DNA of 20,433 nt, taken from assembly GCA_019241805.1 (NCBI GenBank), contig JAFAWL010000440.1, positions 1 to 20,433 of the forward strand. The letters are read 5' to 3'. The notes under the pieces are model-generated. The model made no database searches. It saw only the letters and a list, made by a program, of their open reading frames with translations, and was not told the DNA's origin. The position numbers and the translations under genes are program-made. How positions within the stretch are numbered: the stretch's first letter is position 1; each line of letters opens with the position of its first letter. Positions 14,368 to 20,433 of the stretch are shown one piece after another. The stretch comes from Actinomycetota bacterium (GTDB lineage Bacteria; Actinomycetota; Actinomycetes; Mycobacteriales; Jatrophihabitantaceae).

Positions 14368-15180
14368 TCATGCGGGAGGGTGAACTGCGGTCTTCTGCTC
14401 GCCGGCGCGTTCCGGATCGCTCGGTGCGCCGGCGACGAGGTCGCGCAGTCGGTTCCATCGCGCCTGGTACTTCTCGCCGTATCGGGACCGCGATCGCGCC
14501 ATTCGCTTGGGTCGCTGGGCGTAGAAGCGCCGAGCCCACCACGAATCGGGCTTGGCCAACCGTATGGCCCCGACAATGCTCAACGGGTTGAACACGATGC
14601 CGACGATGCCGAAGACCATCTTGCCCTTGAGCAGGCACACCACCGAGAAGGCGACCGAGACTGCCAGCAGGCCGACTGATGTCCACCATTCGCTACTGCC
14701 GACCCGGCCACTGAGCAGGTCGGCTCCGCCGATCAGCACGCCGGTGACGGCCAAGGCGCAGAAGATCGCATCGATCGACTTGCGGCCCTGGTCCGACCAG
14801 TACACGTCTTCCAGGTGGAGCCAGAGCGCGAACTCGTCGAGTGTCAGGCTCACACCGACGCCGAATACGGCGGCCGCCACGTCCAGGCCGGTATTTACCG
14901 GCTGGGCGGCCACCAGGAACACGCCCGTGGCAATCATGATGAGGATGCCGAAAACCTGGTGATGAATGTGGTTGTCCGCGACACTGATGTTCTTCAGGCC
15001 CAGGCCGGCGCCGGCTCCGGACCTGATCAGGCGCGTCACCGCCCTGGTCACGAGGAACGTGACGAGAATCGCGATGAACATCCACATCATCGGTCGCAAC
15101 GCCGAGGTGGAGCCGGTGGAGACCGCGATATCGACACCGGACGAGGAGGACGCTGAGATGACGAAGGCCGAGCTGAGCAC
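14368..15180 (-). CDS. Integral membrane protein of unknown function
   Basis: A protein of up to 270 residues with about five or six hydrophobic segments and a basic, Arg-rich cytoplasmic tail. Distinctive polar motifs sit at the membrane: ADNHIHHQVFG after the first helix and LTLDEFALWLHLEDVYW further on. These His and Asp/Glu residues could form a metal or proton site; I know similar actinobacterial proteins only as uncharacterised. The start is uncertain. GTG 15180 has a strong GGGGAGGAGGG upstream but would overlap lysX head-to-head. ATG 15090 (a double ATG just before the first helix) lacks a ribosome binding site. The first 30 residues under the GTG start are Ser-rich and unlike the rest. 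Confidence 0.75.
   Translation of the reverse strand: MLSSAFVISASSSSGVDIAVSTGSTSALRPMMWMFIAILVTFLVTRAVTRLIRSGAGAGLGLKNISVADNHIHHQVFGILIMIATGVFLVAAQPVNTGLDVAAAVFGVGVSLTLDEFALWLHLEDVYWSDQGRKSIDAIFCALAVTGVLIGGADLLSGRVGSSEWWTSVGLLAVSVAFSVVCLLKGKMVFGIVGIVFNPLSIVGAIRLAKPDSWWARRFYAQRPKRMARSRSRYGEKYQARWNRLRDLVAGAPSDPERAGEQKTAVHPPA
15144..15149 (+). promoter_or_regulatory. Ribosome binding site fixing the lysX start
   Basis: AGGAGG stands 8 nt before ATG 15158. It decides for this start over the longer open frame reaching back to 14966 and over GTG 15281, which has no such site. Confidence 0.8.
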
Positions 15181-18100
15181 GCTGAGCGACCCTCCTCCCC
15201 TTGCGGATTTTCCTCGTGGCTCGGCCGACGTTGACGACGCACTCGGCCTGCCGTCCGAAGGATCTCAACCTCGACGCGCGGTGACAACAAAGTCGAGCGA
15301 CGAGCGAGTCGCCGGCTGGATCGGCCGAATCGTAACCATCGGCGCAATCTGGTCGCTGATCACGGTGATCCTGCCGCGCTGGCGCTTGCTCGACGTCGTC
15401 AACCACGCGTTCTGGCTCGTCAACGTTCCGGTCGGGCGAAGTCTGTTCACCGTGGTTTTGCTGCTCATGCTCGGCAACGTCCTGCGCCGTCGGCTGCGCT
15501 TCGGACTGATGTTCTTCCTGTGGTTGTTCCAGGGTCTGAGTGCCCTTGCCGGCCTCATCGTGCTGGGTGTCCTCATCGCCAAAACGCAGATCAACGACGT
15601 GGAAATCGACCTGAACGGTGAGAACAATGTCTTCGTTCTGATCGAGGGCGCGGTCGGGCTAATCCTGTTCATCTGGCTCTGGCGATTGCGCCGCTTGTTC
15701 CCCGCACACCTGACCCGCGCCAATCGGGTTCGCGCGTTGGTCGCCCTGGTGGTCGGCATGGGCATCTCGATCGCGGTCTCGATTGCGTTGGTCGAGGCCT
15801 ATCCGCGCCAGCTCGAAGGCGCCGCCGAAAAGCTCGGCTGGGCTATTTCAGTCGCGTTCGGTCTGGCTCCGGACAGTTCCACCGACGTCTTCCATGACCA
15901 CCGCGGCTATCACTGGATCTCCGCCCTGGTCGGCGTCGTCTCGGCGATCGCGCTGTTGGTAGCGGCACTCATTCTGGTCAGGGCCGCTCGCAAGACGCAG
16001 TATCTGAGCGCGACCGATGAGCTGCAGGTGCGGCGCCTGCTCCTCGAGGCGGGTGAACGCGATTCGCTCGGCTACTTCGCAACCCGCCGCGACAAGGCCG
16101 CGATCTTCTCGCCGGACGGGCGGGCAGCGGTCACCTATCGCGTCGTGGCGTCGGTCAGTTTGGCCAGCGGCGACCCGGTCGGTCATGTCGGCTCGTGGGC
16201 CGGCGCCATCGAGGCCTGGCGGGCTGAGGCGCGAGAGTTCGGCTGGTTCCCGGCCGTGCTCGCCGCGAGCGAAGAAGGCGCTCGGGCCTATCTCCTCTCG
16301 GGCGGACTACACGCGTTGTCGATCGGTGACGAGGCCGTCGTCGACGTCGGTGACTTCAGCATCGAAGGTCGAGCCATGCGGCCGGTGCGCCAGGCCGTGA
16401 TGCGCGTCCGGCGAGCCGGCTATACGGTCGCTGTCCGCCGGCACAGCGAGATCAGCGCCGAGGAACTGGCCGAAATCGACCGGCTGGCCGAGCAATGGCG
16501 CGGCGATCAGACCGAACGCGGATTCTCCATGGCATTGGGCCGGATGGGTGATCCGACCGACGGCCGGTGCGTGCTGGTCACGGCCCACGATCTCGACGGG
16601 CGGGTTCGCGGTCTGTTGTCCTTCATACCGTGGGGCGTACGGGGCGTGTCGCTCGATCTGATGCGCCGCGACAAGAGCGCCGAGAACGGCCTGACCGAAT
16701 TCATGGTTGCCGGTCTGGTCGAAGCGTGCCCCGACCTGGGAGTGCGGCACATCTCGCTCAACTTCGCGATGTTTCGGGGCATCTTCGAGGCCGCCGAGAG
16801 CGTCGGTGCCGGTCCGATCACCCGGCTGACCAACGCCAGCCTGTCCGTCGCGTCGAGGTTCTGGCAGTTGGAGACGCTTTACAAGTCGAACGCCAAATAC
16901 CTGCCGCGCTGGGTGCCGCGCTTTCTCGTGTTCGACTCCGGCCTGACGCTCACCCGGACGGGCCTCGCGGCCGGAATGGCGGAAGGATTCGTGCCCTCAC
17001 CGGCGCCAAGGGTCAGCCGTACACCGACGGACACGGTCGTCGTCGACGGTGCGACGTCACCGTTCACGGATGTCGCGAACGAGCAGGAAGCCGAGCTGCT
17101 GCGTCCGGCGGTGCCGGAACAACGGCTGAGCGAACAGCAACGCGCGCGGCTGATGAAGCTTGTCCGGCTCGCTGACGACGGAGTCGAGGCCTATCCGGTC
17201 GGCGTACCGCGCACGATCTCCGTGGCCGAGCTTCGAGCGGCCTATCCCGGATTGCCGGTCGGTGAGATAACGAATAACACGGTGTCGATCGCCGGACGTG
17301 TGCGCGCGGTCCGCGACTTCGGCGGTCTGATGTTCGCGACCATCCAGGACGACGGAGCGTTCGTGCAGGCGGTGCTGTCCGTCGATCGTATCGACCCGGC
17401 CGGATATCGCCGATGGAAGCGCACAGTCGACCTCGGTGACCATGTCAGTGTTACCGGAGTCGTCGGAAGGAGCGATCTTGGTGAGCTGTCCGTGTTCGCG
17501 ACGGACTGGATGATGGCCGCCAAGTGCCTGCGGCCGCTGCCCGACGTCCATGCCGGTTTCGCCGATCCGGACGCGAAGTTGCGACAGCGCTATCTCGATT
17601 TGCTGGTGAACGAAGACTCGCGAGACATCCTGCGCAAGCGCATGGTCGCCGTACGCAGTTTCCGTACTTTATTGGCCGAGCGTGACTTCGTCGAGGTCGA
17701 GACTCCGATGCTGCAAGCCGTCCACGGCGGCGCCAATGCTCGACCGTTCACTACGCATATCAACGCCTACGACATGCAGCTCTACCTACGGATCGCGCCC
17801 GAGCTGTATTTGAAGCGGCTTTGCGTCGCCGGTTTCAGCAAGATATTTGAGATGAATCGCAACTTCCGCAATGAAGGCGCGGACAGCACGCACAATCCCG
17901 AGTTCACGTCAATCGAGCTGTATCAGGCCTACGCCGACTACAACTCCATGCAAGAGCTGACTCGGGAGTTGATCCTCGGTGTCGCGACCGCTGTGCACGG
18001 TGAGCCGGTGGCGCATCGGGTCGGCGCAGACGGCCAGCCGTACGTGGTGCGGCTGGACCAGCCGTGGCGGGCGGTATCGGTGCACGAGGCGGTGAGCGAG

Positions 18101-18613
18101 GCCTGCGGGGAACAGATCACCTCAACGACGCCGGCCGATCAAGTGCGGGCAATCTGCGAACGGCTCGACATCCACGCGCCGGCCGGAGCGAGCGCCGGCT
18201 ACCTCGTCCTGGAGCTCTACGACGAGCTCGTTGAGGGCAACACGGTGGAGCCGACTTTCTATCGGGATTTCCCGGTAGAGACTTCACCGCTGACTCGTGT
18301 ACATCGCACCGACCCGCAGTTGTCCGAGCGGTGGGATCTGGTCGCTTTCGGCGCCGAGATCGGCACGGCGTACAGCGAGCTGATCGACCCGATCGACCAG
18401 CGGCAGCGCCTCACCGAGCAGTCGTTGCTCGCGGCCAACGGCGATCCGGAGGCGATGCAGGTCGACGAGGCGTTTCTCACCGCCTTGGAGTACTCGATGC
18501 CACCGACCGGCGGACTCGGAATCGGCGTCGACCGGCTGGTGATGATGCTCGTGGGCGCGACCATTCGTCCCACGCTCGCCTTCCCGTTCGTACGACCCCA
18601 GGCGCAACCCTGA
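15158..18613 (+). CDS. lysX: LysX: phosphatidylglycerol lysyltransferase fused to lysyl-tRNA synthetase
   Basis: A 1151-residue bifunctional membrane enzyme. After a 50-residue polar N-terminus come six membrane helices (about 55-75, 93-110, 115-140, 158-177, 192-213, 254-275). An MprF-type lysyltransferase domain follows (about 285-620) with DSLGYFATRRDK, SLASGDPVG, SMALGRMGDP and SLDLMRR. Next are a LysRS OB-fold anticodon domain (about 700-800, from SIAGRVRAVRDFGG) and a class II catalytic core: HGGANARPF, RIAPELYLKRL, motif 2 with FRNEG and motif 3 GLGIGVDRL (about 1118-1126). The synthetase half charges tRNA-Lys; the other half moves lysine to phosphatidylglycerol, which reduces surface charge and protects against cationic peptides. 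The order and length match mycobacterial LysX. The N-terminal 45 codons are unusually rich in A/T-ending codons. Confidence 0.96.
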   Translation: MTKAELSTLSDPPPLADFPRGSADVDDALGLPSEGSQPRRAVTTKSSDERVAGWIGRIVTIGAIWSLITVILPRWRLLDVVNHAFWLVNVPVGRSLFTVVLLLMLGNVLRRRLRFGLMFFLWLFQGLSALAGLIVLGVLIAKTQINDVEIDLNGENNVFVLIEGAVGLILFIWLWRLRRLFPAHLTRANRVRALVALVVGMGISIAVSIALVEAYPRQLEGAAEKLGWAISVAFGLAPDSSTDVFHDHRGYHWISALVGVVSAIALLVAALILVRAARKTQYLSATDELQVRRLLLEAGERDSLGYFATRRDKAAIFSPDGRAAVTYRVVASVSLASGDPVGHVGSWAGAIEAWRAEAREFGWFPAVLAASEEGARAYLLSGGLHALSIGDEAVVDVGDFSIEGRAMRPVRQAVMRVRRAGYTVAVRRHSEISAEELAEIDRLAEQWRGDQTERGFSMALGRMGDPTDGRCVLVTAHDLDGRVRGLLSFIPWGVRGVSLDLMRRDKSAENGLTEFMVAGLVEACPDLGVRHISLNFAMFRGIFEAAESVGAGPITRLTNASLSVASRFWQLETLYKSNAKYLPRWVPRFLVFDSGLTLTRTGLAAGMAEGFVPSPAPRVSRTPTDTVVVDGATSPFTDVANEQEAELLRPAVPEQRLSEQQRARLMKLVRLADDGVEAYPVGVPRTISVAELRAAYPGLPVGEITNNTVSIAGRVRAVRDFGGLMFATIQDDGAFVQAVLSVDRIDPAGYRRWKRTVDLGDHVSVTGVVGRSDLGELSVFATDWMMAAKCLRPLPDVHAGFADPDAKLRQRYLDLLVNEDSRDILRKRMVAVRSFRTLLAERDFVEVETPMLQAVHGGANARPFTTHINAYDMQLYLRIAPELYLKRLCVAGFSKIFEMNRNFRNEGADSTHNPEFTSIELYQAYADYNSMQELTRELILGVATAVHGEPVAHRVGADGQPYVVRLDQPWRAVSVHEAVSEACGEQITSTTPADQVRAICERLDIHAPAGASAGYLVLELYDELVEGNTVEPTFYRDFPVETSPLTRVHRTDPQLSERWDLVAFGAEIGTAYSELIDPIDQRQRLTEQSLLAANGDPEAMQVDEAFLTALEYSMPPTGGLGIGVDRLVMMLVGATIRPTLAFPFVRPQAQP
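15191..15196 (-). promoter_or_regulatory. Possible ribosome binding site of the divergent membrane protein, inside lysX
   Basis: The plus-strand CCTCCT reads AGGAGG on the minus strand, 10 nt before GTG 15180. In lysX it encodes a Pro-Pro-Pro run with CCT/CCC codons rather than the usual CCG. Confidence 0.45.
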
Positions 18614-18641
18614 AAGGCGCCCGAATGCTGCGAGGTCAAGC

Positions 18642-19571
18642 GTGCTGAGCGTCGCCATACCGTGCGCCCTCGCCGCCGCGGCCGCGTACGGCGCGTCGAC
18701 GGCGGTGCAGCATTCGGCCGCGCACACCGGCAGCGGCGAGGAGGACATTCACGGTCTGCTCAATCTGCTGACCAATCCGAGGTGGTTGCTCTCGATCGGC
18801 GGCGACACCGTTGGACTGGTGCTGCAGGTAGTCGCGCTCGCCACCGGCCCGGTCGTGTTGATTCAGCCGTTGCTGGTGCTGGCCGTCCCGATCTCGCTTC
18901 CGGTGGGGCGGTTGCTCGGCGGTCCGCGGCCGGGTCGTGGGGATTACCTGGCGTCGATCGGCATCCTGGCCGGGCTGGCCGGGTTCTTCGCGATCGTCGG
19001 AGATCCGGGGGAGGGCCGCACACCCTCGACCGCGCCGGTGATCGTCGCTGTGATCGTGTCCATCGCGGTCGGTGCCCTCGGCTGCGCCGCGGCGTCACGC
19101 GGACGCGCCGCGCTGCGGGCGGGCGTGTACGGCGCGATCGCCGGGGCCGGGTTCGGCGTCGTCGGCGTGCTGCTGAACGCGGTGTCGAACGCGTGGCGCG
19201 ACCACGGATTCGACGGCGTAAGCAGCGGGGCCGGTGTCTTCTCGCTGATCGGCCTGGCGCTGGTCGGCGCCTGCGCGATGGTGTTGACGCAGATCTCGTT
19301 CCAGGTGGGTGTGCTCAGCGCCAGCTTTCCGGCCAATGAGTCGGCCGCTCCACTGGCGGCGGTACTGCTCGGTGCCCTGCTGCTGCACGAGCGAATACCG
19401 GTTTCGGCCGGTGCCGTCATCGGTTACGTGGCGACGTACGCCGTCGTGGTAGCCGGCACGATCTACCTGGCGGGTGCGGCCGGCCGTGCCAAGGCCGTCG
19501 ACGTCGACACGGCGGCGTTGTCCTTACGCGAGGGCGAGATCGACGATCAGCACGATCGTCTCGGCGGCTAG
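18642..19571 (+). CDS. DMT-superfamily membrane transporter-like protein
   Basis: A 309-residue protein with nine or ten hydrophobic segments. It has the layout of EamA/NIPA-like drug/metabolite transporters: a small first helix, TNPRWLLSIGGDTVGLVLQVVAL, GPVVLIQPLLVLAVPISL, and a second half with GAIAGAGFGVVG and ANESAAPLAAVLLGALLLHERI. The last motif (L-x-E-x-I at the end of helix 9) is typical of EamA domains. The GTG start at 18642 has GAGGT five bases upstream. It begins 28 nt after lysX, so it is probably cotranscribed; a link to lipid or amino-acid handling is only inferred. Its last 48 nt overlap the 3' end of the convergent gene. Confidence 0.83.
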   Translation: MLSVAIPCALAAAAAYGASTAVQHSAAHTGSGEEDIHGLLNLLTNPRWLLSIGGDTVGLVLQVVALATGPVVLIQPLLVLAVPISLPVGRLLGGPRPGRGDYLASIGILAGLAGFFAIVGDPGEGRTPSTAPVIVAVIVSIAVGALGCAAASRGRAALRAGVYGAIAGAGFGVVGVLLNAVSNAWRDHGFDGVSSGAGVFSLIGLALVGACAMVLTQISFQVGVLSASFPANESAAPLAAVLLGALLLHERIPVSAGAVIGYVATYAVVVAGTIYLAGAAGRAKAVDVDTAALSLREGEIDDQHDRLGG

Positions 19572-20129
19572 TAGCAGAACGATCGTGACGATGCCGGCGA
19601 GCAATCCGTTGATCTGGGCGGCGTTGCGGACGGTTCCGTACTCCAGTTGCAGGAGCACGGCCCGCGCGGCCTCGGCCTTCGTGCGGTTGACGTAGACGTC
19701 GGTGCCGGCGTCGAACGTCCACGCCAGCGGCCACTGGACCAGGGCGGTGATCAACGCCATCAGCCCGACGAGAACCACGACGGTCCACGCCGCCGCGGTG
19801 TCGAGGCGGTGGCCCCCGTTGCTCGTGTCGCTCGCGAGCAGGCCCACACCGGCGGCCAAGGTCAGCATCACGGTGCCGGCCGAGAGCAGGCTGATTGCGC
19901 GAGTGCGAACGTTGGCCACCGTGGTGTCCTGTGCGCTGGCCCGAGCCGCGGCGGCGCTCACGACGGTGTCCAGTAGTTGGCTGTCGACATCGGCAACGAG
20001 ATCGACGGCGGCCTGGCGCGCGCGCTGCCACTCGAAGACCGGCCCGAGCGGATGACCGCAACGGATCACGAAGCGAGCGAACCGGCTGGGAGCAGCGATC
20101 GCGTCACCGGCCAGCGGCGGGGCGTTCAT
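19524..20129 (-). CDS. Three-helix membrane protein of unknown function
   Basis: A protein of 201 residues from ATG 20129; a longer frame to 20345 exists but the added part looks noncoding and runs into transposase remnant. The N-terminal 75 residues are a soluble, Ala-rich helical region. Three hydrophobic segments follow: about 80-100, 114-138, and the C-terminal 178-200. A charged helical stretch, YVNRTKAEAARAVLLQLEYG, separates the second and third. I do not recognise a family. GGGAAG lies about ten bases upstream of the ATG. The gene ends inside the 3' end of the DMT gene (48-nt convergent overlap). The orientation is supported by the amphipathic/helical layout and codon bias rather than by homology. 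Confidence 0.65.
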   Translation of the reverse strand: MNAPPLAGDAIAAPSRFARFVIRCGHPLGPVFEWQRARQAAVDLVADVDSQLLDTVVSAAAARASAQDTTVANVRTRAISLLSAGTVMLTLAAGVGLLASDTSNGGHRLDTAAAWTVVVLVGLMALITALVQWPLAWTFDAGTDVYVNRTKAEAARAVLLQLEYGTVRNAAQINGLLAGIVTIVLLLAAETIVLIVDLALA

Positions 20130-20270
20130 GGCTCGTGATCTTCCCGCACCGACGGGTCCGTCCCGTGTCACGCGGTGCCGTGTCGGTTGCGCGCTATGGC
20201 GGTTGCAACAGGAACACCCAGGCTCCGTCCGCCCAACTGGGGTGTAAATCTTCGCGGGAATCGTCGAGCG

Positions 20271-20433
20271 CTCACCCGGCACTACCGCGTCCGCCGCGAC
20301 AAGATTGACGACAGCGGCGTCATCACCGTCCGTTACGACAGCCAACTACGCCACATCGGACTCGGCGAGCACACCGCGGCACCCGCGTCCTCGCCCTCAT
20401 CGCCGACCGCTACGTCCGCATCATCAACGCCGA
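20271..20433 (+). pseudogene. IS481-type transposase remnant, frameshifted and cut by the window edge
   Basis: One frame from 20271 reads LTRHYRVRRDKIDDSG, then TVRYDSQLRHIGLGEHTA. From about 20389 the match continues in another frame as GTRVLALIADRYVRII. Together these give the C-terminal stretch common to IS481-family DDE transposases, in which RVR-DK(V/I)D, RHIG(V/L)G and GTRVL-L-AD--VR-I follow each other. One base appears to be missing near 20386-20390. The catalytic core would lie upstream, where no homologous sequence remains before the gene at 20129, so this is a 5'-deleted fragment. No inverted repeat or target duplication is visible. The piece probably continues past the window. Confidence 0.7.

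Noticed and set aside
14330..14370. CCGGG/CCCGG hairpin and a TAGCAT...ATG leaderless-like signal between convergent genes
   Set aside because: The stem is only five pairs, and the ATG opens a short shadow frame antisense to the membrane protein gene.
1..20433. CRISPR arrays, rRNA, tRNA, phage genes, a biosynthetic cluster or a defence island
   Set aside because: No spaced direct repeats, RNA gene signatures, phage structural genes, synthase genes or nuclease/toxin pairs were seen. The gene content is ordinary chromosomal metabolism and transport.

Overview
This window is from a high-G+C actinobacterium. Coding stretches end most codons in G or C and use many GTG starts. The gene set is actinobacterial: a LysX-type fusion of a phosphatidylglycerol lysyltransferase with lysyl-tRNA synthetase, an F420/luciferase-like (LLM) oxidoreductase, a molbindin, a PPK2 and several MFS_3/DHA2 exporters. 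I cannot fix the genus. The fusion is best known from Mycobacterium and relatives, but nothing else here is specifically mycobacterial.

Layout. (i) 1-3882: the 3' end of pdxH is translationally coupled to an MFS_3 exporter. A short 16-bp tandem repeat and an aldose-1-epimerase follow, with a photolyase converging on the epimerase. (ii) 3963-7314: a metallo-beta-lactamase-fold hydrolase, an M19 membrane-type dipeptidase and a 14-TM DHA2 exporter run in the same direction. A strong hairpin then separates them from a convergent homocysteine S-methyltransferase. (iii) 8474-10996: an LLM oxidoreductase, a divergently read molbindin, a 407-bp gene-free stretch and a PPK2 polyphosphate kinase. (iv) 11215-14309: a secreted or anchored lytic transglycosylase, a possible structured RNA leader, an 83-residue orphan protein and a second MFS_3 exporter. 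(v) 14368-20129: a membrane protein of unknown function head-to-head with lysX, a DMT-type membrane protein downstream of lysX, and another small membrane protein converging on it. (vi) 20271-20433: a frameshifted piece of an IS481-type transposase, cut by the window edge.

Most of the window is ordinary chromosomal housekeeping and transport. The genes do not form one pathway. lysX, its downstream DMT gene and the two flanking membrane proteins form an envelope-related cluster, and the transglycosylase also acts on the envelope.

The most interesting signal is in the gene-free stretch 9624-10030. A plus-strand promoter (TTGATC, 17-bp spacer, TAAGGT) is overlaid by a dyad. The predicted start site coincides with the 5' arm of a long-range stem. 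Two internal hairpins with G-rich loops follow, then a 17-bp bidirectional terminator hairpin. Together they look like one small RNA of about 135 nt with no protein-coding gene downstream. Other points worth a look are the head-to-head overlap of lysX with its neighbour, each start with its own strong ribosome binding site, and an attenuator-like fold ahead of the 83-residue protein. No CRISPR array, tRNA, rRNA or phage genes were seen.
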